Of a stretch of 64,000 nt of DNA, positions 48,117 through 57,747 are shown piece by piece. The notes beneath the pieces are model-generated. The model searched no databases. It saw nothing but the letters and a program-made list of their open reading frames with translations, and was not told the origin of the DNA. Source of the DNA: Mycobacterium dioxanotrophicus (GTDB lineage: Bacteria > Actinomycetota > Actinomycetes > Mycobacteriales > Mycobacteriaceae); assembly GCF_002157835.1 (NCBI RefSeq), contig NZ_CP020809.1, positions 1-64,000 of the forward strand, read 5' to 3'. A program made the translations under genes and the position numbers. The first letter of the stretch is position 1. The number at the start of each line of letters is the position of its first letter.

Positions 48117-49750
48117 CGGAACGGGAATTGGTTTCACCGGCGCCGCTCGCGGGGGACACCCGTGAGGCGGACGATCGTGACCTGCCCAGCCGCAACGACG
48201 TCCTGAGTCGGGCGCTGTCGTATCCGTTCGGTGGTCCGGTCGGCCGGCATGCGGTGATCGGGCGGGCGCGGTTCATGACGCCACTGCGCGTGATGTTCAT
48301 CATCGCGATGGTGTTCCTGGCGCTGGGCTACTCGACCAAGGCCGCCTGCCTGCAGACCACCGGCACGGGCACCGCCGGCCAACGCGTCGCCAACTGGCAG
48401 AACAACCGGGCGTACTACGAGCTCTGCTACTCCGACACCGTTCCGCTCTACACCGCAGAGCTGTTGAACCTCGGCAAGTTCCCGTACAAGTCGAGCTGGC
48501 AGGAGAACGACTCGACGGGTAAGCAGCGCATGCAGTACGACGGCGAGCCCGCGGTGCGGTACATGGAGTATCCGGTGCTCACCGGCATCTACCAGTACGT
48601 GTCGATGGCCCTGGCCAAGACGTACACGGCCGCCACCACGGTGATTGCGCTTCCGGTCATCGCCGAGGTGGTGATGTTCTTCAACATCGCCGCGGTCGGG
48701 CTGGCGCTGGCGTGGCTCACCACCATCTGGGCGACGGCGCGCATGGCGGGCCGACGCATCTGGGATGCCGCGCTGGTGGCCGGCTCACCGATCTTGATCT
48801 TTCAGATCTTCACCAACTTCGACGCTTTGGCGACGGCCGCGGCGGCCGGGGCGATGTTCGCGTGGGCCCGCCGTAAACCCGCGCTGGCCGGTGTTCTGAT
48901 CGGGCTGGGAGTGGCGGCCAAGCTCTATCCGCTGCTGTTGCTGCTGCCGCTGGCGATGCTGGCGGTGCGCACCGGGCGGATGCGGCAGGTCGGCACGACC
49001 GCACTGGCCGCGGTCGGCACCTGGGTGGTGGTGAACCTGCCCATCATGGTGATGTTCCCGCGGGGCTGGTCGGAGTTCTTCCGGCTCAACACCCGGCGCG
49101 GCGACGACATGGATTCGCTGTACAACGTGGTGAAGTCGTTCACGGGGTGGCATGGGTTCGACCCGAATCTCGGGTTCTGGCAACCGCCGACGGTGACCAA
49201 TGCGGTCACCGCGGTGTTGTTCGCGGCATGCCTGATCGTCATCGGCTACATCGCGCTCACCGCGCCACAGCGGCCCCGGGTGGCGCAGTTGGCGTTCCTG
49301 GTGGTCACGGCATTCCTGTTGACCAACAAGGTGTGGAGTCCGCAGTTCTCCCTGTGGCTGGTGCCGCTCGCCGTTCTCGCCTTGCCGCACCGCCGAATCC
49401 TGTTGGCGTGGATGACGATTGACGCGCTGGTCTGGATACCGCGGATGCTCTATCTGTACGGGGAGGCCAACCGTGGGCTGCCCGAACAGTGGTTCACCAC
49501 GACGGTTCTGCTGCGTGACATCGCCGTGATGGCGTTGTGCGCGTTGGTGATCCGCCAGATCTACCGGCCCGAACTCGACCTCGTGCGCCACGGCGGCCGG
49601 ATCGACGATCCGACCGGTGGGGTGTTCGACGGTGCTCCGGACAACCCGCCGCGCTGGTTGCCGGACTGGCTGCGGCCCGACCGCGACCGGGTGCGCGTGG
49701 AACCGGCGCCCGAACCGCAACCCGCCGAGAGTGCTTCAGTTCAGCCCTGA
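48113..49750 (+). CDS. GT87/DUF2029-type membrane glycosyltransferase (Rv0051 counterpart)
   Basis: 545 residues, about 10 TM helices in a GT-C-like layout. Early exported loop with aromatic and acidic residues ([32 protein letters not shown]) and later [39 protein letters not shown], characteristic of polyprenyl-phosphate-mannose-dependent mannosyltransferases. The acceptor is unknown. Its GTG overlaps the ponA1 stop by 4 nt, linking it to peptidoglycan or envelope polymer assembly. Confidence 0.9.
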   Translation: MTERELVSPAPLAGDTREADDRDLPSRNDVLSRALSYPFGGPVGRHAVIGRARFMTPLRVMFIIAMVFLALGYSTKAACLQTTGTGTAGQRVANWQNNRAYYELCYSDTVPLYTAELLNLGKFPYKSSWQENDSTGKQRMQYDGEPAVRYMEYPVLTGIYQYVSMALAKTYTAATTVIALPVIAEVVMFFNIAAVGLALAWLTTIWATARMAGRRIWDAALVAGSPILIFQIFTNFDALATAAAAGAMFAWARRKPALAGVLIGLGVAAKLYPLLLLLPLAMLAVRTGRMRQVGTTALAAVGTWVVVNLPIMVMFPRGWSEFFRLNTRRGDDMDSLYNVVKSFTGWHGFDPNLGFWQPPTVTNAVTAVLFAACLIVIGYIALTAPQRPRVAQLAFLVVTAFLLTNKVWSPQFSLWLVPLAVLALPHRRILLAWMTIDALVWIPRMLYLYGEANRGLPEQWFTTTVLLRDIAVMALCALVIRQIYRPELDLVRHGGRIDDPTGGVFDGAPDNPPRWLPDWLRPDRDRVRVEPAPEPQPAESASVQP

Positions 49751-50430
49751 AACGGCGAATATGGCTGCGGCGCCAGTGGATTGGGCTTGGCCTGGATCCA
49801 TGCGGTGGTCGCAGGAAGCAGGGCCAGCACCAGCGTCGCCACCGGAAAGACCAGACCGAGCACGGCAAAACCACCACCGCCGTAGTAGCCGTAGCGCGCT
49901 GTGACGGCTGCACTCAGACCGAGACTGATCAGGCTGCCCACGATGGTCATGGCGCATCCCGCGACCACGAGCCAGCGGCCGATCATCTTGCGCTGCAACA
50001 ACGTAATGGCTCCAGCCAACAGCACGATCCCGACGACGACGCTGATCAGCACCGTGACGACCAGCAGGGCGGACACGCCGCCGGAGAGCTCCGAACTTCC
50101 CAAGGTCGAGTCGCTGTTGATCGCCGCAAGGCCGATCAGCCCGAAGATTCCGGCTCCGAGGTTGGCCAGAGCGCCGAGTCCGGCCAGCACACCCGCGGTG
50201 ATGCCTGTGCCACCGCTCGGCGATGCGGGCGCCAGGGGCGGCATCGCGGACGGTTGGTATCCGCCGGGAAACCCGGGCTGTTGCGGGTAGCCCTGTTGTT
50301 GCGGGAAGCCCGGCGGTGGATAGCCCGGCTGCTGCGGATACCCGGATTGCTGCGGGTAACCGGGTTGCTGGGGGTAACCGGGCTGCTGCCCGGGAAACCC
50401 CTGACCGTAGGGCCCGTTGGGATAGCTCAC
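49741..50430 (-). CDS. Membrane protein with PGYPQQ-repeat N-terminus
   Basis: 229 residues. About 60 N-terminal residues are P/G/Y/Q-rich tandem repeats (PGYPQQ). Four hydrophobic helices follow ([83 protein letters not shown]). Such PYQ-rich cytoplasmic tails are common in actinobacterial DUF4190-like proteins. It overlaps the end of the GT87 gene by 10 nt (convergent). Function unknown. Confidence 0.85.
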   Translation of the reverse strand: MSYPNGPYGQGFPGQQPGYPQQPGYPQQSGYPQQPGYPPPGFPQQQGYPQQPGFPGGYQPSAMPPLAPASPSGGTGITAGVLAGLGALANLGAGIFGLIGLAAINSDSTLGSSELSGGVSALLVVTVLISVVVGIVLLAGAITLLQRKMIGRWLVVAGCAMTIVGSLISLGLSAAVTARYGYYGGGGFAVLGLVFPVATLVLALLPATTAWIQAKPNPLAPQPYSPFQG

Positions 50431-50586
50431 AGATCCCCCGATCCTCGAAGAATGACGACCTCACCTTATAGCGATTTCACAGCTCAGGCGCGTTTCGGGT
50501 AGCCTGGGCCGGTTGCCGACGCAGGCGACCCTCCTGCCACGGAATCCGCCGTGGCCGAAACGACCATAGGAGGTGATGAGGTTCTA

Positions 50587-50877
50587 ATGCGTCCATACGA
50601 AATCATGGTCATTCTCGACCCCACACTTGACGAGCGCACCGTAGCTCCCTCGCTGGAGACGTTCCTGAACGTCGTCCGCAAGGATGGCGGCTCTGTCGAC
50701 AAGGTTGACATCTGGGGCCGTCGCCGGCTGGCGTACGAGATCTCCAAGCATGCCGAGGGCATCTACGCCGTCGTCGATGTCAAGGCCGAACCGGCCACCG
50801 TGTCCGAGCTCGACCGTCAGCTCAACCTGAACGAGTCCGTGCTGCGGACCAAGGTGCTGCGGACCGACAAGCACTAG
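50587..50877 (+). CDS. rpsF: 30S ribosomal protein S6
   Basis: 96 residues. [17 protein letters not shown] start and [29 protein letters not shown], typical of S6. SD AGGAGGTGATGAG lies just upstream of ATG 50587. First gene of the rpsF-ssb-rpsR-rplI operon. Confidence 0.97.
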   Translation: MRPYEIMVILDPTLDERTVAPSLETFLNVVRKDGGSVDKVDIWGRRRLAYEISKHAEGIYAVVDVKAEPATVSELDRQLNLNESVLRTKVLRTDKH

Positions 50878-50948
50878 GCGAACCGCCCCAGGCTGTCATT
50901 CGCGTTGCGTAGGCTCGCGCGAAACAAGCCCATCCTCAGGAGGATCTC

Positions 50949-51470
50949 GTGGCTGGTGACACCACCATCACCGTTATCGGAAACCTGACCGCCGACCCGG
51001 AGCTGCGGTTCACGCCGTCCGGTGCGGCCGTCGCCAACTTCACCGTTGCGTCGACACCACGCACGTTCGACCGTCAGACCAATGAGTGGAAAGACGGCGA
51101 GGCGCTGTTCCTGCGCTGCAACATCTGGCGCGAGGCGGCCGAGAACGTGGCCGAGAGCCTCACCCGCGGTTCGCGGGTGATCGTTCAGGGCCGGCTCAAA
51201 CAGCGCTCCTTCGAAACCCGTGAGGGTGAGAAGCGCACCGTCGTGGAGCTCGAGGTCGACGAGATCGGCCCGTCCCTGCGTTACGCCACTGCCAAGGTCA
51301 ACAAGGCCAGCCGCAGCGGCGGTGGTGGCGGCGGCTTCGGTGGTGGCGGCGGCGGAGGCTTCAGTGGCGGCGGGGGAGGCTCCCGCCAGTCCGAGCCGAA
51401 AGACGATCCCTGGGGCAGCGCGCCCGCGTCGGGCTCCTTCAGCGGGGCTGACGACGAACCGCCCTTCTGA
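50949..51470 (+). CDS. ssb: Single-stranded DNA-binding protein
   Basis: 173 residues. OB fold (about 1-110; [62 protein letters not shown]), a Gly-rich flexible linker, and the acidic tip DDEPPF that binds partner replication proteins. GTG start with AGGAGG upstream. Confidence 0.97.
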   Translation: MAGDTTITVIGNLTADPELRFTPSGAAVANFTVASTPRTFDRQTNEWKDGEALFLRCNIWREAAENVAESLTRGSRVIVQGRLKQRSFETREGEKRTVVELEVDEIGPSLRYATAKVNKASRSGGGGGGFGGGGGGGFSGGGGGSRQSEPKDDPWGSAPASGSFSGADDEPPF

Positions 51471-51505
51471 TCAACATCGAAATTTTTGCAAGGAAGAGAT
51501 AACCA

Positions 51506-51763
51506 ATGGCCAAGTCGAATACCAAGCGGCGGCCGGCACCGGAGAAGCCGGTCAAGACCCGCAAGTGCGTGTTCTGCTCGAAGAAGGGGCAGAACATCGA
51601 CTACAAGGACACCGCGCTGCTGCGCACCTACATCAGCGAGCGTGGCAAGATCCGCGCCCGCCGCGTGACCGGCAACTGTGTCCAGCACCAGCGCGACATC
51701 GCTGTCGCCGTGAAGAACGCCCGCGAGGTGGCTCTGCTGCCGTTCAGCTCGTCGACGCGGTAG
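51506..51763 (+). CDS. rpsR: 30S ribosomal protein S18 (zinc-ligand form)
   Basis: 85 residues. KCVFC and CVQH supply zinc-type ligands (C+ paralogue, S18-1). Mycobacteria often carry a cysteine-free paralogue elsewhere that replaces it under zinc limitation. It pairs with S6 on the 30S platform; 12 nt before rplI. Confidence 0.97.
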   Translation: MAKSNTKRRPAPEKPVKTRKCVFCSKKGQNIDYKDTALLRTYISERGKIRARRVTGNCVQHQRDIAVAVKNAREVALLPFSSSTR

Positions 51764-51774
51764 AGGGGAACATC

Positions 51775-52230
51775 ATGAAGCTGATTCTCACCGCTGAGGT
51801 GGAGCATCTGGGCGTCGCCGGCGACGCCGTCGAGGTCAAGGACGGCTACGGCCGCAACTACCTGCTGCCCCGTGGGCTGGCCATCGTGGCCTCCCGTGGT
51901 GCCGAGCGCCAGGCCGAAGAGATCCGCCGGGCCCGCGAGACCAAGGCCGTGCGGGGTGTTGAGCACGCCAACGAGCTCAAGATCGCGCTCGAGGGTCTGG
52001 GCGAGGTGTCGCTGCCCGTCCACGCCGCTGCCGACACCGGCAAGCTGTTCGGATCGGTCACCGCGGCTGATGTCGTCGCAGTGATCAAGAAGGCCGGCGG
52101 GCCGAACCTGGACAAGCGCACCGTCCAGCTGCCCAAGGCGCACATCAAGTCGGTCGGCACCCACCCGGTGACGGTTCGGCTGCACACCGGCGTCGAAGCC
52201 ACGGTCTCGTTGAACGTGGTGGCCGGATAA
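51775..52230 (+). CDS. rplI: 50S ribosomal protein L9
   Basis: 151 residues. N-terminal [37 protein letters not shown] is the L9 signature, followed by a long connecting helix and C-terminal RNA-binding domain. The large upstream open frame is a shadow of ssb/rpsR. An intrinsic terminator follows. Confidence 0.97.
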   Translation: MKLILTAEVEHLGVAGDAVEVKDGYGRNYLLPRGLAIVASRGAERQAEEIRRARETKAVRGVEHANELKIALEGLGEVSLPVHAAADTGKLFGSVTAADVVAVIKKAGGPNLDKRTVQLPKAHIKSVGTHPVTVRLHTGVEATVSLNVVAG

Positions 52231-52268
52231 CAGCCACGTAAGTGGCCGAGGTCTAACGACAGCGTCAA

Positions 52269-52310
52269 AACGCCCGGGTCGGGTCCGTCATCGGATCCCA
52301 CCCGGGCGTT
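52269..52310 (+). terminator. Intrinsic terminator after rplI
   Basis: Perfect 11-nt arms AACGCCCGGGT (52269-52279) and ACCCGGGCGTT (52300-52310), with additional inner pairing (TCCG and CGGA). A partial T-run follows (TTGCTGTGT). Confidence 0.8.
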
Positions 52311-52441
52311 GCTGTGTCTACCGCGAACATTATGAGTGAAACGCTGGACAGCGAATCTAACCCGGCGTTAACCTCACCGGCCCTTGTGTGCAACACAACA
52401 CGCCCGAGGTGGCAACCCGTCGCGACACGCCGTGACAATTC

Positions 52442-52570
52442 CCATCCACAGTTGCGAACTGGGTCGTTATCCACCTGAACTGGGCCTATGCGAACTGACT
52501 CGGCAGTAATCCACAGGTTCTCCCCAATGAGTCAACATCGCTACCCACAGATATCCCCACGCCATCCACA
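52442..52570. promoter_or_regulatory. DnaA-box-like cluster upstream of dnaB
   Basis: Four same-strand motifs: CCATCCACA at 52442-52450, TTATCCACC at 52467-52475 (one mismatch to TTATCCACA), TAATCCACA at 52507-52515 (one mismatch), and CCATCCACA at 52562-52570. A fifth weaker ATATCCCCA lies at 52551-52559. Spacing is 25-55 bp. Position 170-290 bp before dnaB suggests DnaA-linked control of helicase expression; binding is unproven. Confidence 0.5.
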
Positions 52571-52735
52571 GGTTCGTTAACAGGCCGGGTTTGCGGGGTC
52601 GCCAGCAACGTCTACCGTAAGCTGCCGCGAGGCGTTCCACGGTTTTGTCGGAACCCTGTTTTACAGTCGCAGTACCGTTTCGAATAGACGTTCGAGCCTG
52701 TCGTCAGACCGGTCTTGAAGTGGGGGTGGAAGTCC

Positions 52736-55700
52736 GTGGCTGTCGTCGATGATCTGGGGCATCCAGATGGGCCTCCTGATATGGACGGCGCACCGCCGAG
52801 CGAGGACTTCGGCCGCCAGCCTCCGCAGGACATGGCAGCCGAGCAGTCGGTGCTGGGCGGCATGCTGCTCTCCAAGGACGCCATCGCCGACGTGCTGGAG
52901 CGGCTCCGGCCCGGCGACTTCTACCGCCCGGCCCACCAGAACGTCTACGACGCGATTCTGGACCTCTACGGCCGCGGTGAGCCCGCCGACGCGGTCACCG
53001 TGGCGGCCGAACTCGACCGGCGCGGTCTGTTGCGCCGCATCGGTGGAGCCCCGTATCTGCACACCCTGATCTCCACGGTGCCCACCGCCGCCAACGCCGG
53101 CTTCTACGCCGGCATCGTGGCCGAGAAGGCCCTGCTGCGCCGTCTGGTGGAAGCCGGGACACGTGTGGTGCAGTACGGCTACGCGGGGGCCGACGGCGCC
53201 GACGTGACCGATGTGGTTGACCGGGCGCAGGCCGAGATCTACGACGTGACCGAGCGGCGCGCGTCAGAGGACTTCGTCCCGCTGGAAGACCTGCTGCAGC
53301 CCACCATGGACGAGATCGACGCGATCGCGTCCCAGGGCGGTATCTCGCGTGGTGTGCCGACCGGGTTCACCGAACTCGACGAGATCACCAATGGCCTGCA
53401 CGCCGGGCAGATGATCATCATCGCCGCGCGTCCCGGTGTCGGGAAGGCACTCGCGCTCGACACCCCGCTGCCGACCCCCAACGGGTGGACCACGATGGGC
53501 GACGTCGTGGCCGGGGATCTTCTGCTGGGCGCCGACGGTGAGCCCACGCAGGTGCTGGCCGCGACCGACGTGCTGCTGGATCGGCCGTGCTACGAGGTCG
53601 AATTCGCCGACGGCACCGTGATCGTCGCCGACGCGCAGCACCAATGGCCGACGGGGGACGGGATTCGGACGACAGCCGCGCTGCGACCCGGGCTGCACGC
53701 CATCGCCGCACCGGCCTCCGGCGGCGGCGCCGCGGTGTTGACGCCGGTCTGTCAGATCGTCGGCGTGCGGCGCCTGCCGAGTGTGCCGGTGCGCTGCGTG
53801 GAGGTCGACAATCCCGCGCATCTGTACCTGGCCGGGCCGGCCATGGTGCCGACCCACAACTCCACCCTCGGCCTGGACTTCATGCGGTCCTGCTCCATCA
53901 AGCACCGGATGGCCAGCGTCATCTTCTCGCTGGAAATGAGCAAGTCCGAGATCGTCATGCGCCTGCTCTCGGCCGAGGCGAAGATCAAACTCGGCGATAT
54001 GCGTTCGGGCCGCATGAGCGATGACGACTGGACGCGGCTGGCGCGCCGGATGAGTGAGATCAGCGAGGCGCCGCTCTACATCGACGACTCGCCGAACCTC
54101 ACCATGATGGAGATCCGCGCCAAGGGCCGACGACTGGCGCAAAAAGCCGATCTGCGGCTGGTCGTGGTCGACTACATGCAGCTGATGAGCTCCGGCAAGA
54201 AGTACGAGTCACGTCAGCAGGAAGTGTCGGACTTCTCCCGAAGCCTCAAGCTGATGGCCAAGGAACTCGACGTGCCCGTGGTGGCGATCAGCCAGCTGAA
54301 CCGTGGGCCCGAGCAGCGCACCGACAAGCGCCCGCAGGTGTCCGACCTTCGTGAGTCGGGCTGCATGACCGCGAACACGCGAATCCTGCGGGCCGACACC
54401 GGCGCTGAGGTCACCTTCGGTGAGTTGATGGCGACCGGTGAGCGCCCACTGGTCTGGTCCCTCGACGAGCAGAAGCGCATGGTGGCGCGGCCGATGACCA
54501 ATGTCTTCTACAGCGGCCACAAAGAGGTCTTCAAACTCCGTCTGGCGTCCGGCCGCGAGGTCGAGGCCACCGCGAACCATCCGTTCCTGACGCTCGACGG
54601 CTGGATTCCGTTGGGCGAGTTGGCCATCGGCGATCGGTTGGCGACACCACGCCGTGTTCCCGAACCGGTTCAGACCGAACGCATGCATGACTCTGAAGTC
54701 GTGATGCTCGCGCACATGATCGGCGACGGCTCATGCGTGAAACGCCAGCCGATCCGCTACGCCAGCATCGACAAGGCCAACCTCGATGCGGTGGAGATCT
54801 CAGCGGCCTACTTCGGGGTGACTCCGGTTCGGGACGAGTACCCGGCCGCTCGCGTCACGACGATGCGGCTGCCCGCGCCGTACCGACTGACTCATGGCAA
54901 GCGCAATCCGATCGCCGCCTGGCTGGACGAGCTGGGTCTCTTCGGCAAGCGCAGCCACGAGAAGTTCGTTCCCAAAGAGGTTTTCGCGCTGCCGAACGAT
55001 CAGGTGGCGTTGTTCTTGAAGCACCTCTGGGCGACCGACGGGTCGGTCCGTTGGGACGCCAAGGGCGGCCAGGCGCGGATCTACTACGCCACCACAAGCC
55101 GGCAGCTGGCCGACGACGTGACCCAGCTGTTGCTGCGGGTCGGGGTGTACGGACGTATCGTTCGCACACGGAAAGTTGGCTACCGGGACTGCTGGCACGT
55201 GTGTGTCGATCGAGCTGAGAACCAGAAGCGGTTCCTTGCGCATATCGGAGTACACGGTGCGCGTGGCGAGAAGGCCCGCGAAGTTCTGCAAGAACTCGAG
55301 AAGCGGACGTGTAGGCCAGGTTCCGACACTGTGCCCCACGAGGTTTGGGGCACCGTGCGATCAGTGATGGAAGTGCGCCAGTGGACGAACCGCGATCTGA
55401 GTCTCGCAGCGAACGTAACGGTGTCAGAAGCACGGTGGAAGCATGACCCGGGCCGCTCGACACTGCATCGTGTAGCGGCGGCGCTGCAAGACCGGAGACT
55501 CCACGATCTTGCAACTAACGATGTGTTCTGGGACAAGATCGTCGAAATCAAAAGTATTGGTACTCATGACGTCTACGACGGGACCGTGCCGGGAACGCAC
55601 AACTTTGTCGCAAATTTAGTTAGCCTACATAATAGTCTCGAGCAGGATGCCGACATGGTCATGCTGCTGCATCGGCCTGACGCGTTTGATCGCGATGACC

Positions 55701-55813
55701 CACGTGGCGGCGAAGCCGACATCATCCTCGGCAAGCACCGCAACGGGCCGACCGCCACGATAACCGTTGCGCACCAACTGCATCTGTCGCGGTTTACGAA
55801 TATGGCGCGGTAG
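52736..55813 (+). CDS. dnaB: Replicative DNA helicase DnaB carrying two inteins
   Basis: 1025 residues; about 463 remain after removal of the inteins, the normal DnaB size. GTG 52736 gives the mycobacterial N-terminus (AVVDDLG... PPSEDFGRQPPQDMAAEQSVLGG). The N-terminal primase-interacting domain (about 35-170) leads to the RecA-like helicase domain. Walker A is split as PGVGK (ending residue 237) and STLGLDF. Later motifs are FSLEMSK, DYMQLM, SQLNRGPEQR and the C-terminal EQDADMVMLLHRPDAFDRDDPRGGEADIILGKHRNGPTATITVAHQ. Both inteins interrupt catalytic motifs, so the helicase depends on splicing. Confidence 0.97.
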   Translation: MAVVDDLGHPDGPPDMDGAPPSEDFGRQPPQDMAAEQSVLGGMLLSKDAIADVLERLRPGDFYRPAHQNVYDAILDLYGRGEPADAVTVAAELDRRGLLRRIGGAPYLHTLISTVPTAANAGFYAGIVAEKALLRRLVEAGTRVVQYGYAGADGADVTDVVDRAQAEIYDVTERRASEDFVPLEDLLQPTMDEIDAIASQGGISRGVPTGFTELDEITNGLHAGQMIIIAARPGVGKALALDTPLPTPNGWTTMGDVVAGDLLLGADGEPTQVLAATDVLLDRPCYEVEFADGTVIVADAQHQWPTGDGIRTTAALRPGLHAIAAPASGGGAAVLTPVCQIVGVRRLPSVPVRCVEVDNPAHLYLAGPAMVPTHNSTLGLDFMRSCSIKHRMASVIFSLEMSKSEIVMRLLSAEAKIKLGDMRSGRMSDDDWTRLARRMSEISEAPLYIDDSPNLTMMEIRAKGRRLAQKADLRLVVVDYMQLMSSGKKYESRQQEVSDFSRSLKLMAKELDVPVVAISQLNRGPEQRTDKRPQVSDLRESGCMTANTRILRADTGAEVTFGELMATGERPLVWSLDEQKRMVARPMTNVFYSGHKEVFKLRLASGREVEATANHPFLTLDGWIPLGELAIGDRLATPRRVPEPVQTERMHDSEVVMLAHMIGDGSCVKRQPIRYASIDKANLDAVEISAAYFGVTPVRDEYPAARVTTMRLPAPYRLTHGKRNPIAAWLDELGLFGKRSHEKFVPKEVFALPNDQVALFLKHLWATDGSVRWDAKGGQARIYYATTSRQLADDVTQLLLRVGVYGRIVRTRKVGYRDCWHVCVDRAENQKRFLAHIGVHGARGEKAREVLQELEKRTCRPGSDTVPHEVWGTVRSVMEVRQWTNRDLSLAANVTVSEARWKHDPGRSTLHRVAAALQDRRLHDLATNDVFWDKIVEIKSIGTHDVYDGTVPGTHNFVANLVSLHNSLEQDADMVMLLHRPDAFDRDDPRGGEADIILGKHRNGPTATITVAHQLHLSRFTNMAR
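53447..53860 (+). mobile_element. DnaB intein 1: class 3 mini-intein in Walker A
   Basis: 138 residues (DnaB 238-375), in frame, between GVGK and STLG. It begins with Ala, not Cys or Ser, and carries the class 3 WCT set: Trp67 (AQHQWPTG, block B), Cys117 (VRCVEVDNP, block F nucleophile) and Thr136 (block G), with the terminal His-Asn and Ser +1. No homing endonuclease domain. Matches the M. smegmatis DnaB-1 type used to define class 3 splicing. Confidence 0.94.
54362..55633 (+). mobile_element. DnaB intein 2: class 1 intein with LAGLIDADG endonuclease
   Basis: 424 residues (DnaB 543-966) between RESG and SLEQDAD, the insertion site of the M. tuberculosis DnaB intein. It starts with Cys1 (CMTANTRILRADTG), has block B EATANHPFL with His, and ends THNFVANLVSLHN with Ser +1. 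Dodecapeptide motifs LAHMIGDGS and LKHLWATDGS mark the homing endonuclease; both acidic residues are present, so it may be active. The last 130 bp are AT-richer than the rest of dnaB. Confidence 0.94.
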
Positions 55814-55841
55814 GCGACGACGGTTGTAGGGTCTCACGGAT

Positions 55842-55950
55842 CGTGGCGGAATCTCACGAGTGATCGCGGAGTGATGGCGGATCCGCCAGGTTCGTGAGAC
55901 ACGCGGGTTGTTCAATCCCGAGCGTCCGTCGACGGCCATGTGACGATCAG
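55842..55950 (+). repeat. Imperfect long direct repeat, copy 1
   Basis: Begins 28 nt after dnaB. Shares ordered blocks with 60053-60157: CGTGGCGGAATC, GATGGC, GATCC, GAGAC, CGCG, TTCAATCC and CGATCAG. Both copies flank a 4.1-kb stretch of broken genes and an IS fragment. Origin unknown. Confidence 0.6.
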
Positions 55951-56030
55951 TTCACCGAAGCAGTCTGATCCGATCCAGGGCCGAGGTGATTGCCGTGGGC
56001 CACAGTGGAGCCAAGACGTCGGCTCCCTGC

Positions 56031-56777
56031 TTGCGGCGTCGCTGAACCGCATGCAGATCGGTTGGGCTGAGCGGCAACGACTTCAGGCGGCGTTCGGGAT
56101 TTACGTCCCCCCGCTCTCGCGGCTCGGCTACTCGCGCAAGGTGATGACGTGTTCACCGGTGGCCGCCGCCAGGTGACGGTGATGTTCGTCGACATTCGCG
56201 ACTTCACCCCGTTCTCCGAGGCGGACACCGCCGAGGACACGGTCGCCCGGTTCAACGCGCTGTTCGAAATCGTGGTCCTGCCGTCGTCGACGCGGGCGGG
56301 CACGTCAACAAGTTGCTCGGTGACGGCGCTCTGGCGGTCTTTGGTGCCCCGAATGGCCTCGCGGATCATGCCGATGCCGTCGTGACCGCTGCGGTGTTGA
56401 CTCACTGCCTTGTTGCCGAGCAATTCGCCGGCGAGCTTACGATCGGCATCGGGATCAACACCGGCGTTGTCATCTCCGGGACCATCGGTGGCGCAGGTCA
56501 TCTCGAATTCACCCTTATCGGCGACGCGATCAATGTCGCAGCCCGCGTCGAGCAGCTCACCAGGATCACCGGCGACGCGATACTCCTCACCCAGCAGACC
56601 GTCGACGTTTTGGTTTCCCGGCCACCCGAACTCGTCGACCGGGGATCGCTTGCGCTGAAGGGCAAATCAACCCAGCTGAAGATATTCGGGTTCGACCCGC
56701 AGGTGACGTCAGCCGATGGTCGACGAACTACGCCAGCGGGACCATATCCTGGAACGTTGTCGGCACCAATTCACTGA
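56031..56777 (+). pseudogene. Class III adenylate/guanylate cyclase fragment with frameshifts
   Basis: A linker segment (LNRMQIGWAERQRLQAAFGIYV) typical of Rv1318c-Rv1320c-type cyclases is followed, after a frame change near 56110-56150, by the catalytic start RRQVTVMFVDIRDFTPFSE. A second frame change near 56280-56300 leads to GGHVNKLLGDGALAVFGAPNG and on to FTLIGDAINVAARVEQLT. The N-terminal membrane/HAMP part is absent. At least two frameshifts make it non-functional. Confidence 0.85.
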
Positions 56778-57747
56778 CGGTCGGGTGGATGTGCATAGTG
56801 CGTGAGATCGCGGTGTAGGGCTGTTTGGCCGCCATGATGTCGAGGATAACGTGGACCACTTCATCGCCCCCGACGCCGAGGATCGCCGCTCCGAGAATTT
56901 CCTCGGTTTCCGCGTCCACCACCACCTTCATGAAGCCGAAGGTCTCGCCCTTCTCGATCGCGCGACCCACCCGTGCCATTGGGCGTTTGCCCACCAATGC
57001 TTTTCGGCCCGATCTGCGAACCTCGTCGGCAGTCATGCCGGCCCGACCCAAAGGAGGATCGACATACAGCGCATAGGCGGGGACGCGGTCGCTGACCCGG
57101 CGTGAGACGCCGTCGAGGAGTCCTGCGTTGGCCGCGACTATCTCGAAGTCGTTGTACGCCGTGTGGGTGAAGGCGCCCCGCCCGTTGCAGTCGCCCATCG
57201 CCCAGATGTGCCCGACATTCGTTCGTAGCTCGTCGTCGACCGCGATGTAGCCCTGGGCGTCGGTTTCAACCCCGGCCATTTCCAGGCCCAGATCGTCGGT
57301 GTCCGGCCGGCGACCGACTGCAACGGGGAGGTGTGTTCCGATGATTGGTTGCGCACCATTACGCGGTATCACCTGAAAGCCATTGTGGTGCCGGCTGAAT
57401 CGAACATCGCCGGCGTCGACGCGGATGGCGACGCCTTCGGACTCCAGAATCTCCCTGATCGTTGCTGAGACATCCTCATCTTCGCGGGGTACTAGCCGTG
57501 GTGCCTTCTCGACTACGGTGACGTGGGCGCCGAAACGACGGTACATCTGCGCGAATTCCAAGCCGATGTAGCTGCCGCCCATGATTACGAGATGCTCTGG
57601 CACGGTGTCGAGTTCGAGCAATTCGACATTCGTCATGTACTCGATGTCGGACAGCCCTGGCATGTTTGGCACGAACGCTCGAGCGCCGACGTTCGGATAG
57701 ATTCTGTCGGCCCGCAGCTGCCGACCGTCCACCGTGAGGTGGTGGTG
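56728..57747 (-). pseudogene. C-terminal two-thirds of a pyridine nucleotide-disulfide oxidoreductase, truncated by an IS3-family fragment
   Basis: About 340 residues in one open frame. NAD(P)-binding motif IMGGSYIGLEFAQMYRRFGAHVTVVEKA, FAD contact NVGHIWAMGDCNGRGAFTHTAYND, and dimerisation domain ending MHIHPTVSELVPTTFQDM. It resembles mercuric reductase/FAD-containing oxidoreductase relatives. The N-terminal FAD-binding GxGxxG and redox CxxxxC are missing; homology ends near 57747, where transposase coding begins on the other strand. Its 3' end overlaps the cyclase pseudogene by 50 nt. Confidence 0.85.

Larger units (their letters stand above)
52231..52735. other. rplI-dnaB intergenic region
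   Basis: 505 bp without a convincing gene (M. tuberculosis has Rv0057 here). It contains the rplI terminator, a cluster of ATCCAC(A/C) DnaA-box-like motifs, and the dnaB leader. Confidence 0.75.

Noticed and set aside
46290..48137. Long minus-strand open frame
   Set aside because: Antisense to ponA1.
50240..50420. Regular short repeats, possible CRISPR
   Set aside because: They encode the PGYPQQ repeats of a membrane protein and have no spacers. No CRISPR array is visible in the window.
55900..55925. TTCAATCCCGAG resembling a tRNA T-arm
   Set aside because: No matching acceptor, D or anticodon stems; it belongs to the long imperfect repeat. I saw no tRNA or rRNA gene in the window.
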